The translations under genes were made by a program, and so were the position numbers. This document shows positions 7,594 through 19,100 of a stretch of 38,719 nucleotides of DNA, in pieces (the stretch's first letter is position 1; every line of letters starts with the position of its first letter). Source of the DNA: Cardinium endosymbiont of Culicoides punctatus. GTDB taxonomy: Bacteria; Bacteroidota; Bacteroidia; Cytophagales; Amoebophilaceae. The stretch covers positions 1 to 38,719 of the forward strand of contig NZ_QWJI01000006.1 in NCBI RefSeq assembly GCF_004354815.1, given 5' to 3'. Below the pieces are notes generated by a model. It saw nothing but the letters and a program-made list of their open reading frames with translations. It did not search any database and had not been told where the DNA came from.

Positions 7594-10500
7594 GTGGAGA
7601 AAAAACAATTTAGTAGTAAACAGAACCGCAATATGTCTTCAGTTGATTCCCCAGCAAATTATACTGATTTGCTTGAAATCCAGTTGAAGTCTTTTAGAGA
7701 CTTTTTTCAATTGGGTGTTAGTAGGGAGAATAAGGTAAATGAAGGACTTTATAAAGTCTTCATGGAGAATTTCCCTATTGAAGATTCTAAGCGTAATTAC
7801 ATCTTGGAATTTATCGATTATAACTTAGAGCTTCCTCAATATACACCTCGAGAGTGTATTGAACGTGGAATGACCTATGATGTCCCTTTAAAAGCCAAAT
7901 TGCGTCTATTGCAAAATGACGAGCAAACTGGAAAATATGAGGCTATTGAACAAGAAGTCTTTCTAGGAAATATTCCTTGTATGACTGATCAAGGCTCTTT
8001 TATTATGAATGGTGTGGAACGTGTAATTGTTTCTCAGGTTCATAAGTCATCAGGTGTTTTCTTCTTTGAAAATAAGCATATTAGTGGATCTAATGTTTAT
8101 TCTGCTAAAGTTGTACCTGCCAAAGGTGTTTGGATAGAATTTACTGTAGATATCGGCTCTGTAATGTATATCTATGTAGATAGGAAAAAGAAAATACCTA
8201 TTACAACCATGTTACGTGCTATTGGCTATAGCAGTGATAAAGATATATTAGATATTTTTGGCCTTTCCGATGAGGTCGCAGTAACTAGAGAAACATTAGA
8301 ACAGCATAAGGGACGTAAACTAGCTGCGCGGGTTCTTAAAAGTTGGGTAGAAGATTTTGTAGATGAAGAAACAGGAGAAATTTTTCCAACTACACGATAT
8401 GAAGTTCTGTTAGAACGCAATACGTTATTAGATGAAGCCTCTATAGAGGTTCTTTTATCCTCTGGTGTTAACACTGTTAACCTCTATAAATTAGATGCTG
8501 CTCATACAGACTATCACGTTATCTATAACACTTTTGCTAAGGATAGTACCAATGATACCAAAGAAGCTATAGGACAAATTTATCGTCAGCTGCGCAATGC
8601 AGAAGCTCCTGATCAACAAACTGCTCGCGAAACAGTAGAAGGTCTTTTTTTTAGTAGCAAACGCTATAGCCTAGGTGAAGTAGGGCGTTATAGAATTAAT
8701 AAAAAACTAAACTTAGATCTTCCTGTTGATACCTGTGTGCTAACACAACAAGATATTATAGAAATTATTCATTATCTTATTAAAGTTTCCAATGGAAAAG
8801 CAGAAGTAGATGATATTGACCATTTGAGTAATCGACGTGTTCGTTCTGTTGGAGAACAGCTATTTACCCAATTTGGCTTAGGATTGTCTCGTTTAGCAAG
8901 AACTATTCGTGAAAGAATCAACACTAGAGATAGTGAAACACTTAAACCTGCAGACCTTATTAATGCCCGCACATTGTCTTCTGTTATTAGTTCTTTCTTT
9001 GGAATTAATCCATTATCCCAACTTATAGATCACGTCAATCCGCTTGCAGAAATTACACACAAACGTCGTGTATCTGCCCTTGGACCTGGTGGACTATCTA
9101 GAGATCGTGCTGGCTTTGAAGTTCGTGACGTTCATTATTCCCATTATGGTCGACTATGTACCATTGAGACACCGGAAGGTATGAATATTGGTCTTATATC
9201 TTCGCTTTGTATGTATGCACGTGTCAACAGTATGGGCTTTATAGAAACGCCATATAGAAAGGTAGAAAATGGGAAAGTGGATTTAAGTGGTGAGATTTGT
9301 TATTTAAGTGCTGCTGAAGAAGAAGGATCGAATTTTGCTCCCTCTAGTGTACATTTAGATAAAGATGGAAATATTCTTAATGAACGTATCAAGGTCCGAA
9401 ATGGAGATGAGTACCCTTTGGTAAAACCAGATCAGATAGCTTATATGGATGTTTCTAGTAGCCAAATTGCTTCGGTTGCTGCTTCTTTAATTCCATTTTT
9501 AGAGCATAATGACGCCAGTCGTGCGTTGATGGGATCTAATATGCAACGTCAAGCCGTTCCGTTAATACGACCAGACGTTCCAATCGTTTGTACAGGAGTA
9601 GAAAAAAGAGTTGCTAAAGAATTTAGAGGCTTGCCCATTGCTCAGGAAAGCGGAGTGGTTACTTATGTTGATGGTAGAAAAATTGTTATTCATTACGATC
9701 GTTCAGAAGAAGAAGAATTGGTTTCATTTGATGACGCTTCAGTAACCTATGAGGTGGATAAATTCAGAGGAACTAACCGTAATACCTGCATTAACCTTTC
9801 TCCAATAATTTCTAAGGGAGATCGTGTAGAAAAAGGTCAAGTGCTTTGTGACGGTTATGCTACTAAAAATGCAGAATTAGCACTTGGCAAGAACTTAAAG
9901 GTGGCTTTTCTATCATGGAAGGGATATACCTTTGAAGATGGCATTGTTATATCTGAACGCGTTGTGCGTGATGATGTTTTTACTTCTATTCATATTAGAG
10001 AGTTTATTTTAGAAGTTAAGGATACTAAATTTGGTTCAGAAGAATTGACCAATGAAATTCCTAATGTTAGCGAAGAAGTAGTTAGTAAACTAAATTCCGA
10101 TGGAATTGTTAAAGTAGGAACAGAAGTTAAGGAAGGTGATATTTTGATTGGTAAAATCACACCAAAAGGTGAAATAGATGTTACACCTGAAGCTAGGTTA
10201 TTAAAAGCCATTTTTGGAGATAAGGCAGGTGATGTTAAAAATACTTCTTTAAGAGTGCCATCTGGAATGGAAGGAGTGGTTATTGATACTAAAATTTTTT
10301 CTAGCCCGGATAGAAGTAAGGAAGGTAAACAGAAAGCTAAAAAAGAATTGGAATTGCTAAAAAAAGCACATGCCAAAACTTTACTGAAATTACGTGATAC
10401 TGCTATAGTAAAGCTAACAGCTGTATTAGATGGAGTGATAACCAATGGTGTTTTTCACCAGTTTGGTGATGAAATCATTCCAGAAGGAACAAAGTTTACC

Positions 10501-11472
10501 ACTGCATTGATTGCTGAAAAACTCTTCCCTAAAAAAAATGTTTATCGTGACGCATCACTATATAATGTGCCAGAAGAAGAGAGTTTCATTGGAGACCTCT
10601 TACTTAGTAATTGGACAAATGATGCGCATAAAAATACACTTATACAGCATATTGTAGAAGCATATAACACAAAGCGCACAAAATCAATTGTAAATTTTAA
10701 ACGTGAAAAATTTACCCTAGAAGCAGGTGATGGATTACCAAAAGGAGTTGTTAAAGTAGCAAAGGTTTATATTGCAGAGAAGAGAAAGCTAAAGGTAGGA
10801 GATAAAATGTCTGGAAGACATGGTAATAAAGGGATTGTTTGTAAAATAGTTCCTCAGGAAGATATGCCATTTTTGGCAGATGGAACACCTGTTGATGTGG
10901 TACTAAGTCCACTTGGATTACCTTCTCGTATGAACTTAGGTCAGCTATATGAAACCGTATTAGGTTGGGCTGGACATGAACTAGGAGAACGTTATGTCAA
11001 TCCAATTTTTGAGGGTATATCGTTAGATCAGATTTCTGTTGAACTGGAACGAGCAGGACTGCCCAGTTTTGGTAAAACAACGGTGTATGACGGTGCCACT
11101 GGTCTTCCATTTGAACAAAAAATTACAGTTGGCGTAGTGTATCTACTAAAACTTGCTCACTTGGTAGATGATAAAATGCATGCCCGTTCTACAGGACCTT
11201 ATTCTTTGATTACCCAGCAACCATTGGGTGGTAAAGCACAATTTGGAGGTCAAAGATTTGGTGAAATGGAAGTTTGGGCATTGGAAGCATATGGAGCTGC
11301 GTATACATTACAAGAAATGCTTAACACAAAATCAGACGATGTGGTTGGTAGATCTAAAGCGTATGAAGCCATTGTTAAAGGGAAAAATATCCCAAAACCA
11401 AATCTATCCGAATCATTTAATGTATTGATACACGAACTTCGGGGATTAGGCCTTGAAATTACACTTTTGTAG
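7594..11472 (+). CDS. rpoB: DNA-directed RNA polymerase subunit beta
   Basis: The beta subunit forms one half of the RNA polymerase active-site cleft. About 1,292 residues, near the Bacteroidetes length. Visible are YTDLLEIQLKSFRDFFQLG at the N-terminus, the rifampicin region (SQLIDHVNPLAEITHKRR, then LGPGGLSRDRAG), TPEGMNIGLISSL, and the C-terminal GDKMSGRHGNKGIV and GGKAQFGGQRFGEMEVWALEAYGA. There is no ATG at the proper N-terminus: the choices are TTG 7591 or GTG 7594. I prefer GTG because AGGA at 7585-7588 is then suitably spaced. ATG 7633 would remove residues that align with other Bacteroidetes RpoB proteins. rpoC follows after 60 nt. Confidence 0.97.
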   Translation: MEKKQFSSKQNRNMSSVDSPANYTDLLEIQLKSFRDFFQLGVSRENKVNEGLYKVFMENFPIEDSKRNYILEFIDYNLELPQYTPRECIERGMTYDVPLKAKLRLLQNDEQTGKYEAIEQEVFLGNIPCMTDQGSFIMNGVERVIVSQVHKSSGVFFFENKHISGSNVYSAKVVPAKGVWIEFTVDIGSVMYIYVDRKKKIPITTMLRAIGYSSDKDILDIFGLSDEVAVTRETLEQHKGRKLAARVLKSWVEDFVDEETGEIFPTTRYEVLLERNTLLDEASIEVLLSSGVNTVNLYKLDAAHTDYHVIYNTFAKDSTNDTKEAIGQIYRQLRNAEAPDQQTARETVEGLFFSSKRYSLGEVGRYRINKKLNLDLPVDTCVLTQQDIIEIIHYLIKVSNGKAEVDDIDHLSNRRVRSVGEQLFTQFGLGLSRLARTIRERINTRDSETLKPADLINARTLSSVISSFFGINPLSQLIDHVNPLAEITHKRRVSALGPGGLSRDRAGFEVRDVHYSHYGRLCTIETPEGMNIGLISSLCMYARVNSMGFIETPYRKVENGKVDLSGEICYLSAAEEEGSNFAPSSVHLDKDGNILNERIKVRNGDEYPLVKPDQIAYMDVSSSQIASVAASLIPFLEHNDASRALMGSNMQRQAVPLIRPDVPIVCTGVEKRVAKEFRGLPIAQESGVVTYVDGRKIVIHYDRSEEEELVSFDDASVTYEVDKFRGTNRNTCINLSPIISKGDRVEKGQVLCDGYATKNAELALGKNLKVAFLSWKGYTFEDGIVISERVVRDDVFTSIHIREFILEVKDTKFGSEELTNEIPNVSEEVVSKLNSDGIVKVGTEVKEGDILIGKITPKGEIDVTPEARLLKAIFGDKAGDVKNTSLRVPSGMEGVVIDTKIFSSPDRSKEGKQKAKKELELLKKAHAKTLLKLRDTAIVKLTAVLDGVITNGVFHQFGDEIIPEGTKFTTALIAEKLFPKKNVYRDASLYNVPEEESFIGDLLLSNWTNDAHKNTLIQHIVEAYNTKRTKSIVNFKREKFTLEAGDGLPKGVVKVAKVYIAEKRKLKVGDKMSGRHGNKGIVCKIVPQEDMPFLADGTPVDVVLSPLGLPSRMNLGQLYETVLGWAGHELGERYVNPIFEGISLDQISVELERAGLPSFGKTTVYDGATGLPFEQKITVGVVYLLKLAHLVDDKMHARSTGPYSLITQQPLGGKAQFGGQRFGEMEVWALEAYGAAYTLQEMLNTKSDDVVGRSKAYEAIVKGKNIPKPNLSESFNVLIHELRGLGLEITLL

Positions 11473-11532
11473 ATAAAGAACAAGTTCGTTTGTATATGCT
11501 ATATCTAAAGTATTGTGCACAAGTTTAATAGT

Positions 11533-14500
11533 ATGAAGTTTAGAAAAAATAAATTGCAGCCAACTGATTTTTCCGGTATTGTTGCTAGTCTTGCCTCCCC
11601 AGAGGTGATTTTGTCCCGTTCATTTGGAGAGGTAACACTTCCAGAAACTATTAATTATAGAACACATAAGCCTGAGCCCAAAGGACTATTTTGCGAACGT
11701 ATATTTGGTCCAGTAAAAGACTGGGAGTGTCATTGTGGAAAATATAAAGGCATTCGTTATAAAAACATTATATGCGATAGATGTGGTGTCGAAATTACAG
11801 AAAAAAAGAAAAGACGAGAACGGGTAGGACATATTGAGTTAGTCGTTCCAATTACACACATCTGGTATTTCAGAGCACTGCCTAGTAAAGTTAGCTATTT
11901 AATTGGTATACCTACTAAAAAAGTAGAACAAATTATATACTATGAGCGCTATGTAGTAGTGCAGCCAGGTATTAAAGCAGATAGTGGGATTGCTGCTATG
12001 GATCTACTTTCTGAGGAGGAGTATCTAGATATTTTGGATCAATTGCCTCCTGAAAATCAATTATTAAGTAATTCAGATCCAAATAAATTTATAGCCCAAA
12101 TTGGCTCAGAAGCTATTGAGTTTATTTTAAAAAAGTTAGATTTAGAAAAGCTCTCAATTGAATTGAGGGAACAACTTATTGCCGATCCTGCCCAACAACG
12201 TCGCTTGGAAATCGTTAAAAGACTAAAAATAGTTGAAGGATTTAGAGACAAAAATAAAAAAGTAGAAAATCGTCCTGAATGGATGATCATGCGTATACTT
12301 CCTGTTATCCCACCAGAATTACGTCCGCTTTTTTCATTGGGTGGTGGTAAATTTGCTACTTCTGATTTAAATGATTTATATAGAAGGGTTATTATTAGAA
12401 ACAATAGGCTTAAAAGACTATTAGATATTAAAGCTCCTCAAATCATTATACGTAATGAAATGCGTATGTTACAGGAGGCCGTAGATTCCCTACTTGATAA
12501 TTCACGTAAAGTAAACACCGTAGCTTCAGAGGGAGTACGTCCACTAAAATCCCTTTCAGATATGTTGAAAGGTAAGCAAGGACGTTTCAGGCAGAATTTG
12601 CTGGGGAAACGTGTTGATTATTCTGGGCGATCTGTTATTGTTGTAGGACCTGAATTACAACTCCATGAATGCGGTTTACCTAAAGAAATGGCTGTCGAGC
12701 TATTTATGCCTTTTATTATACGAAGGCTAATAGAACGAGGTGTGGCGGAAACTGTAAAAGCAGCTAAGAATTTAATAGAAGAAAAAGATCCCGTTATTTG
12801 GGATGTCCTCGAGAATGTTCTCAAAGGTCATCCTGTGTTGCTTAACCGTGCTCCAACCCTACATAGGCTAGGTATACAAGCATTTCAACCTAAATTAATT
12901 GAAGGAAAAGCAATACAATTACATCCACTTGTTTGTACCGCTTTTAATGCCGATTTTGATGGTGACCAGATGGCTGTTCACGTGCCATTAGGGCAAGAAG
13001 CTATTGCAGAGGCCTCTCTGCTTATGCTTTCTTCTTGCAATATATTGAACCCTTCAAATGGAGTCCCCATTACCATTCCATCACGAGATATGATTTTAGG
13101 ACTTCATTACCTAACCAAAGAAAAATGTAGTACTGCAGATGATATTGTGTTAGGGGATGGCATGTATTTTTATTCTCCTAAAGAAGTATTTATTGCATTG
13201 GCTCATGAAAAAGTTTCTGTTAATGCTTGCATAAAGCTTCGAGTTCCCAAAAAAAATATAGGGGGAGAGGCTCCATATGAATACATTTCTACTACAGTGG
13301 GTAGAGTTGTATTTAATGAATACTGTCCAGCTGGCATGGAGTTTATGAATGAAACACTCAATGTCAGAAAGATGCAAAATATTGTGGCAGATATGTACAG
13401 TAAATTTGGTACAGTAGCTACTGTTAATTTCTTAGACAACATCAAAATGTTAGGCTTTGAAACAGCATTTAAAGCAGGAATGACTATTGGGTTAGATGAT
13501 GTAAAAATACCAGCGGCTAAAGCCGAGCTCATTGCGCAAGCTACTACTGAGGTAGAATCCATTTGGGGAAATTACATGCTAGGATTGATAACGGATAATG
13601 AAAGATACAATCAAGTAATTGACGTTTGGACAAGGACCAATACCCGTATTACAAATCAACTCATGGAGCAGTTAGAAAAAGACAATAGCTCATTCAACTC
13701 TGTTTACATGATGATGATTTCTGGTGCCAGAGGATCCCGTGAACAAGTTCGTCAGCTGGGAGGTATGAAAGGTTTGATTGCTAGACCACAGAAAAGCACA
13801 CAAGGTGCTGTAGGAGAGATTATTGAAGACCCAATTATTTCTAACTTTCAAGAAGGCTTGAATGTTATTGAATATTTTATTGCTACACACGGTGCTAGAA
13901 AAGGTTTAGCGGATACTGCTTTGAAAACAGCAGATGCTGGTTACTTAACTAGAAGATTGGTAGACGTATCCCAAGATTTAACTGTAATTACCGAGGATTG
14001 TGGTACACTCAAAGGAATTAATGTAAGTGCTGTAAAAGTCGAAAACAGGATAGTTGAATCTCTTGCAGAACGCATTTTAGGCCGTGTAGTTGTAGAGGAT
14101 GTATTTGATCCAAAAACAGGAAAACTGTTGATTGCTAGAGGTAATGAAATTAATGAACATATTGCTTCAGAAATAGAAGCAACGGGCCTTGAGGAGGTTT
14201 TTATACGTTCTGTTTTAACTTGTGATCTATCTCAAGGTGTTTGTGTGAAATGTTATGGAAGAAACTTAGCAACTGGTAATACCATTTCTGTTGGAGAAGC
14301 TGTAGGTGTAATTGCTGCTCAATCTATTGGACAGCCAGGAACGCAGCTTACTATGAGAACATTCCATGTTGGAGGTACTGCATCCAATATTGTTGTGGAT
14401 TCTAAAATTAAAGCCAAATATGCAGGTATTGTAAACTTTGAAGAACTTGTTCTTACAAACTATTTAGATAAAAATGGAGAATCTATTGAAGTAGTTATGA

Positions 14501-15831
14501 GTCGTTCCTCTGAGTTGCAAATTTTAGAGCCTACCACAAGAAAAATATTAATGAGTACACATTTACCTTATGGTGCACACCTTAAGGTAAAAAATAATCA
14601 ACAAGTAGTTTATGACCAAGAGCTATACCATTGGGATCCATATAACGTTGTGTTGTTGGCTACGCAAGGGGGAGAAGTCAGTTTCTTAGATCTTGAGGAA
14701 GGAGTAACTTATCAAGAAGAGTTTGATGAGCAAACCGGTCGAAAAGCTAAAGTAATGATTGAGTCTAAAGATAAGACCAAACACCCAAGCATCGTTTTGT
14801 CTGATGGTACTGAGGTTATTGTTGCTTCTTATACCATTCCTATTAAGGCACAGCTTGTAGTAGAAGTAGGAGATCGGGTCCAAAAAGGAGAGGTATTGGC
14901 TAAAGTACCTCGTATTATTAATCAGTCTCGTGATATTACAGGTGGATTGCCGCGTGTTGTTGAACTTTTTGAAGCTAGAAGACCTGCAAATACTGCTTTT
15001 ATTAGTGAGTTAAGTGGTGTAGTTACTTATGGTGGTATTAAGCGGGGAAATAGAGAAATTTTTATTGAGTCTAAAGAAGGAGTACAAGCCAGATATATGG
15101 TACCTCTATCTAAACATATCTTAGTTCAAGATAATGATTACGTTAAAGTAGGGGAGCTCATCACCGATGGAGCTGTAGCTGCTGCCGATCTTCTAATGAC
15201 AAAAGGTCCATTGGTAGCACAGGAATATATCATGAATGAGTTACAGAGCGTATATCGTCTACAAGGTGAGAAAATCAATAATAAACATATTGAGATAATC
15301 ATTAAACAAATGATGCGTAAAGTAGAAGTTCTTGAGCCAGGTGATACAACTTTATTACATGGACAAATTATTGATAAGGTTGATTTCTTCGAGGAAAATG
15401 ATAAAATTCGGGATAAACAAATTATTATAGATTCAGGAGATACTACTGCGTTTAAAGTAGGGCAGTTTATATCTCCTCGTAGATTACTGCAGGAGAATGA
15501 TTTTCTCAAACGTCAAGGGCTGGTTCCTATGCAGGCTAGAAAGGCAGAGTTGGCTATTGCACAGCCAAAGTTGCAGGGTATAACACAGGCCTCTTTGGCT
15601 ACAGAAAGTTTCCTATCTGCTGCCTCTTTCCAAGAAACTTCTAAGGTATTAAGTGATGCTGCTATTAGTGCTAAATATGATAAGTTAAAAGGGTTGAAAG
15701 AAAATATTATTGTAGGCCATTTGATTCCTGCTGGAACGGGTATGAGAAAGTATGAAAAATTGGTAGTACACTCGAAGAAAGAATACGATGCCTTGGTAAA
15801 AGCTAAATCTGGTGAAATACATGGTATGTAG
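11533..15831 (+). CDS. rpoC: DNA-directed RNA polymerase subunit beta'
   Basis: The beta' subunit carries the catalytic magnesium site. From ATG 11533 the product is 1,432 residues, starting [16 protein letters not shown], which aligns with other Bacteroidetes RpoC; an in-frame GTG at 11515 would add six residues. The first zinc site has cysteines at about 66, 68, 81 and 84 ([16 protein letters not shown]). The catalytic NADFDGD is at about 472-478. The second zinc site ([15 protein letters not shown]) is near residue 897. The trigger-loop and bridge-helix region ([25 protein letters not shown]) follows. It ends the ribosomal/polymerase block; recN converges from the other strand. Confidence 0.98.
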   Translation: MKFRKNKLQPTDFSGIVASLASPEVILSRSFGEVTLPETINYRTHKPEPKGLFCERIFGPVKDWECHCGKYKGIRYKNIICDRCGVEITEKKKRRERVGHIELVVPITHIWYFRALPSKVSYLIGIPTKKVEQIIYYERYVVVQPGIKADSGIAAMDLLSEEEYLDILDQLPPENQLLSNSDPNKFIAQIGSEAIEFILKKLDLEKLSIELREQLIADPAQQRRLEIVKRLKIVEGFRDKNKKVENRPEWMIMRILPVIPPELRPLFSLGGGKFATSDLNDLYRRVIIRNNRLKRLLDIKAPQIIIRNEMRMLQEAVDSLLDNSRKVNTVASEGVRPLKSLSDMLKGKQGRFRQNLLGKRVDYSGRSVIVVGPELQLHECGLPKEMAVELFMPFIIRRLIERGVAETVKAAKNLIEEKDPVIWDVLENVLKGHPVLLNRAPTLHRLGIQAFQPKLIEGKAIQLHPLVCTAFNADFDGDQMAVHVPLGQEAIAEASLLMLSSCNILNPSNGVPITIPSRDMILGLHYLTKEKCSTADDIVLGDGMYFYSPKEVFIALAHEKVSVNACIKLRVPKKNIGGEAPYEYISTTVGRVVFNEYCPAGMEFMNETLNVRKMQNIVADMYSKFGTVATVNFLDNIKMLGFETAFKAGMTIGLDDVKIPAAKAELIAQATTEVESIWGNYMLGLITDNERYNQVIDVWTRTNTRITNQLMEQLEKDNSSFNSVYMMMISGARGSREQVRQLGGMKGLIARPQKSTQGAVGEIIEDPIISNFQEGLNVIEYFIATHGARKGLADTALKTADAGYLTRRLVDVSQDLTVITEDCGTLKGINVSAVKVENRIVESLAERILGRVVVEDVFDPKTGKLLIARGNEINEHIASEIEATGLEEVFIRSVLTCDLSQGVCVKCYGRNLATGNTISVGEAVGVIAAQSIGQPGTQLTMRTFHVGGTASNIVVDSKIKAKYAGIVNFEELVLTNYLDKNGESIEVVMSRSSELQILEPTTRKILMSTHLPYGAHLKVKNNQQVVYDQELYHWDPYNVVLLATQGGEVSFLDLEEGVTYQEEFDEQTGRKAKVMIESKDKTKHPSIVLSDGTEVIVASYTIPIKAQLVVEVGDRVQKGEVLAKVPRIINQSRDITGGLPRVVELFEARRPANTAFISELSGVVTYGGIKRGNREIFIESKEGVQARYMVPLSKHILVQDNDYVKVGELITDGAVAAADLLMTKGPLVAQEYIMNELQSVYRLQGEKINNKHIEIIIKQMMRKVEVLEPGDTTLLHGQIIDKVDFFEENDKIRDKQIIIDSGDTTAFKVGQFISPRRLLQENDFLKRQGLVPMQARKAELAIAQPKLQGITQASLATESFLSAASFQETSKVLSDAAISAKYDKLKGLKENIIVGHLIPAGTGMRKYEKLVVHSKKEYDALVKAKSGEIHGM

Positions 15832-15902
15832 TATATTTATAATAGACTGAAAAATTTAGAAAAAAAGGATTAATTTTGTTTCCCCTATAGGAATGATTTT
15901 AC

Positions 15903-15932
15903 TATAATGGACTGAAAAATCAGTCCATTATA
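15903..15932. terminator. Hairpin between convergent rpoC and recN
   Basis: A perfect 13-bp stem: TATAATGGACTGA pairs with TCAGTCCATTATA around an AAAA loop. It sits between the 3' ends of rpoC (+) and recN (-) and is symmetric, so it could act on both transcripts. There is no long T tract. Confidence 0.6.
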
Positions 15933-15941
15933 CTCTTCAAA

Positions 15942-16031
15942 AGTCTCCTTTCGAAACGCATTATATAACTCTATTTTATTCTATTCCTATTTAACAAATA
16001 TAGGACTAAAAGTTAGTTTCGAAAGAAGTCT
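15942..16031. repeat. Short inverted-repeat pair with TTTCGAAAG core
   Basis: AGTCTCCTTTCGAAAC (15942-15957) and GTTTCGAAAGAAGTCT (16016-16031) are inverted with two mismatches in 16 and enclose about 58 bp. The right arm recurs at 29021-29036 and, diverged and on the other strand, at 17866-17880. This suggests a tiny dispersed element, but no target duplication is clear. Confidence 0.45.
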
Positions 16032-16035
16032 AATC

Positions 16036-17691
16036 TTATGAAAAAGTTTCATGAATCAATTCTTTTGCAGCCTTTATTCCGGCTTCTGTAATGTGCTTAC
16101 CAGAAATCATCCTTGCTAACTCGACCAACCGATCATTTCCAAATAATGTTTTTACATTAACAACCGTTTGGGCTTCATACTGCTTTTTTTCAATCAAAAT
16201 ATGTTGGTCTGCTTTTCCTGCAACCTGAGGTTGATGGGTTATAGCAATAACCTGTGCCACGTTACTTAAATTACGTAAATGTTCTCCAATAGCATCTGAA
16301 ACACTGCCACTACTACCTACATCAATTTCATCAAATACAACCACCTTTTGTGCAACTTTGTCCAATAAAGCAGTACGTAATCCTAACATAAATCTGGAAA
16401 GTTCCCCACCAGAAGCAATCTTGTCAAGGGAAGCAAGGGGCATACCTGGATTAGTAGACGCCATAAATGCAATCTGATCAATGCCTACTTCAGAACAAGC
16501 AGATCGGTCTACTTTGATGGTAAATATAGCTTTAGGCATCTGCAATAGGGATAAAGTAGCCATTGTTTGTTCTGCAAGCTTTGTAGCATATTTTTTTCGC
16601 ATGGTAGATAAAACTTCCGCTTTATGGAGATAGTTTTTTTTTGCCTCAATGACCTCTTGTTGTAATGTATTGTTATTCGTGATCTTGCTTTCTAACTCGT
16701 TAAGTTGTTGATGGCATTTCGATAATTGTTGCGGTAAATCCATTGTTGAGCAGTTGTGTTTTCTGCTGAGCGCTTTTAATTCATGCAACCGTTCCTCAAC
16801 TTGTTCGAGTGTTGTATCTGTACGTTCAAAACCATTAAGCAGTGTTTTGAGTAGCATCTGTACACTTTCTATATGATCATATGCTTCTTCCAAGTGTGTA
16901 TGTATTGCATGGAAACGATCGTTGTGTTGATGTTTCCTGATGCTTCTTTGAGATCGTTCCATTACTTGACCAATATTGGTGGATTTTAAATCTGAGGAGA
17001 TACTATGGATAAGTTGTATATCTTGTTCTCTATTTTTTAATATTTCTTTCTTTTCTATCAGTTGATCTTCTTCATTAGGTATAATGTGTGCATTGTCTAA
17101 TTCTTTACATAAGAACTGGAAATAGTCTATCTCTCGTTCTATTTTTTCTCGTTCTTGATCGAATTTTTTTATCTCATTTTCTTTCTTTTGGTAATTCTTG
17201 TATAAGTTTGCCACTTCATTTTTTAAGTTGATTAGATCTCCATATTCATCCAGAATTTCTATATATGTAGCAGGATTAAGCAAAGCTGTGTGTGTATGTT
17301 GTCCATGTAGCTCTATTAGCGCATGAAACAACATTTCAATAACCTTATGTGTAACAGGCTGGTGGTTGACTAAAAATTTATTGCGACCTGTACGCGTTTT
17401 AATCCGTTTTATAATTAATTCTTCATTCCCTTCAGCGGGCTCAATTTCTAACGCTGAAATATAGTTTTTAATCTGATCTTTGATATAAAAACAAAGTGTA
17501 ACATCACACTGGTCTGCTCCAGCACGAATGACATCATTGGTGTATTTACCACCTAAACAAAAAAGAATTGCATCTAGGATAATAGATTTTCCAGCACCAG
17601 TCTCTCCAGTGATCACACACAAACCTTTACTAAAATCTATATCTAATTGCTCGATGAGTACAAAATTTCGGATGGATAAATGATATATCAT
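16036..17691 (-). CDS. recN: DNA repair protein RecN
   Basis: RecN is an SMC-like ATPase that holds broken DNA ends during recombinational repair. The 551-residue length is normal. Walker A GETGAGKS is at residues 29-36. A central coiled coil (about 150-390, rich in E, K, Q) follows. The C-terminal ATPase half has a signature region (LDKIASGGELSRFMLGLRTAL), Walker B VVVFDEIDVG at about 450-459 and the ITHQPQVA switch. It appears intact, so homologous recombination repair, and hence recombination between repeats, is probably still possible in this genome. The gene lies downstream of murI on the same strand, 241 nt away. Confidence 0.96.
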   Translation of the reverse strand: MIYHLSIRNFVLIEQLDIDFSKGLCVITGETGAGKSIILDAILFCLGGKYTNDVIRAGADQCDVTLCFYIKDQIKNYISALEIEPAEGNEELIIKRIKTRTGRNKFLVNHQPVTHKVIEMLFHALIELHGQHTHTALLNPATYIEILDEYGDLINLKNEVANLYKNYQKKENEIKKFDQEREKIEREIDYFQFLCKELDNAHIIPNEEDQLIEKKEILKNREQDIQLIHSISSDLKSTNIGQVMERSQRSIRKHQHNDRFHAIHTHLEEAYDHIESVQMLLKTLLNGFERTDTTLEQVEERLHELKALSRKHNCSTMDLPQQLSKCHQQLNELESKITNNNTLQQEVIEAKKNYLHKAEVLSTMRKKYATKLAEQTMATLSLLQMPKAIFTIKVDRSACSEVGIDQIAFMASTNPGMPLASLDKIASGGELSRFMLGLRTALLDKVAQKVVVFDEIDVGSSGSVSDAIGEHLRNLSNVAQVIAITHQPQVAGKADQHILIEKKQYEAQTVVNVKTLFGNDRLVELARMISGKHITEAGIKAAKELIHETFS

Positions 17692-17865
17692 TTTATTATT
17701 CGGTTAATACTGTTTCTACTGTAAAAGTAGTAAAAAATCAATTTTTTATAAAAAAGATAAACAATATCCCCACTTGATAGGCCTAAAAGAAAAGCATTAT
17801 GCCATTGTGCAAAAACTTTTTATTTACTAAATGTATAGATTCTCTTAAACACGAAGGTTTCATGC

Positions 17866-17880
17866 GACTTCTTTCGAAAT
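17866..17880 (-). repeat. Diverged copy of the TTTCGAAAGAAGTC repeat
   Basis: On the minus strand the murI-recN gap contains ATTTCGAAAGAAGTC preceded by an AGATAGTGGCTAAATCT-like stretch. Both parts resemble the sequence just before 29036 (AATATAGTGGATAATGATAG then GTTTCGAAAGAAGTCT). The gap 17692-17932 otherwise shows nothing. Confidence 0.4.
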
Positions 17881-17932
17881 TAGATTTAGCCACTATCTTT
17901 GAGAGGTATGTCCTAAAAATGCAAAACCAGTA

Positions 17933-18793
17933 TCAACCCCAAACAGATATTGGCTTAGTATAAGTTTCTAGATCGATACCCAAAGCTGCTTCCCCAAATA
18001 GTTGTTCGCTTGCCTTTCTAAACGATGGAGTCAGCTCAGTTGCCATAAAACAATCTGAACCCTTTTGTTCCATATCATTTAACAATCTATTGGTTGTTAG
18101 GAACTGTTTTACAGCAAGCACTGTAAGCAATGCAACATCAATAATCTCTGTTTCTTTTTGGTAATGAACCTGTAGTATGTTTTTAATTTCTTTTTCTAAA
18201 AAAAGATAATGGGTGCATCCTAGTACAAGTGCATCTATATCTTGAAAAGGGAGTTGGGCTAAATAGTTTTTCAATACCATTTTGTCTACTTTCTTTCCAC
18301 AAAATAATGACTCTACCATAGGCGTCAAAAGAGGTGCAGCTACGGAAAAGAGTGTAGTGTTCGTTTTTTGAAACTGTTGCTCATAGATACCAGATGCTAC
18401 TGTGTATTTAGTGCCTATGAGTGCTATTCTTCTATATAACTTCACCTTTACGTAGTTTACTACTGGGTCAATGACATTAATAATGTATATGTTTTTACTT
18501 GCTTCTCTTAGGTAAGAGGATAAAAAAGGAGTTGTAGCAGCAGTAGCCGTATTACAGGCAATAATTAAGAGTTTATATGCTCTATCTAAGCAAAATTGTA
18601 CAACACGTTCTACATACCCACAGAGCTCTGTTGTTGTCTTATTTCCATAGGGTAAATATTTCGTATCTGCAATATAGTGTACAGATTCATTGGGCAATAA
18701 TTCTTTTAGTCTTTTAGTTATAGATAAGCCACCTACGCCACTATCATAAATGGCGATTGGAGCAGTTCTACAAGTCTTATCTAATGAAACCAC
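17933..18793 (-). CDS. murI: Glutamate racemase
   Basis: MurI converts L-glutamate to D-glutamate for the peptidoglycan stem peptide, in the cytoplasm. The 286-residue protein has both catalytic cysteines, Cys80 in ACNTA and Cys193 in GCTHY, plus the N-terminal YDSGVGG (Asp17-Ser18) and the DTKYLPYG loop. The length is normal and all key residues are present. It implies a need for D-glutamate, hence at least some cell-wall synthesis in an otherwise reduced genome. The gene ends in TGA, which shows that TGA is used as a stop here. Confidence 0.95.
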   Translation of the reverse strand: MVSLDKTCRTAPIAIYDSGVGGLSITKRLKELLPNESVHYIADTKYLPYGNKTTTELCGYVERVVQFCLDRAYKLLIIACNTATAATTPFLSSYLREASKNIYIINVIDPVVNYVKVKLYRRIALIGTKYTVASGIYEQQFQKTNTTLFSVAAPLLTPMVESLFCGKKVDKMVLKNYLAQLPFQDIDALVLGCTHYLFLEKEIKNILQVHYQKETEIIDVALLTVLAVKQFLTTNRLLNDMEQKGSDCFMATELTPSFRKASEQLFGEAALGIDLETYTKPISVWG

Positions 18794-19100
18794 AAATTAG
18801 AAAAATAGCAAAGAAAATAGGGTAATGATTAAATGATACGATACGAAGTGGCCTAAATTAGCTCTTATATTTTTATACTGATAATGAGTAAATAATTTTA
18901 TTTTATTTCCATTAAACAGTTTTGTTTTTGTCTTTATTGGGGTCATTTTTTTATTGCATTTACATTGGTGATGCATTCAGAACAGCTTTCTGTAAAATGA
19001 AAACAAGAAATATGACTTAAATGTGCTTTCTATGGTTTTATACCAATCAAATTGGATAGAAAACGCTAATAACTACGACGTTTCATGCTATTAACATAAG
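18794..19100. other. Gap with a diverged MITE-like relic
   Basis: There is no gene. The stretch 18915-18999 aligns end to end, without obvious gaps, with the middle of the 268-bp MITE: AACAGTTTTGTTTTTGTC against AATTCTGTTTTTTGTC, then GATGCATTCAGAACAGCT against GAGGCATTCAGAATAGCT. It lacks the terminal repeats, so it is an old relic or a related element. Confidence 0.5.

Noticed and set aside
9990-10445. A 151-codon antisense frame inside rpoB
   Set aside because: It is a shadow of a strongly coding gene; Ser/Thr/Leu-rich with no recognisable motif.
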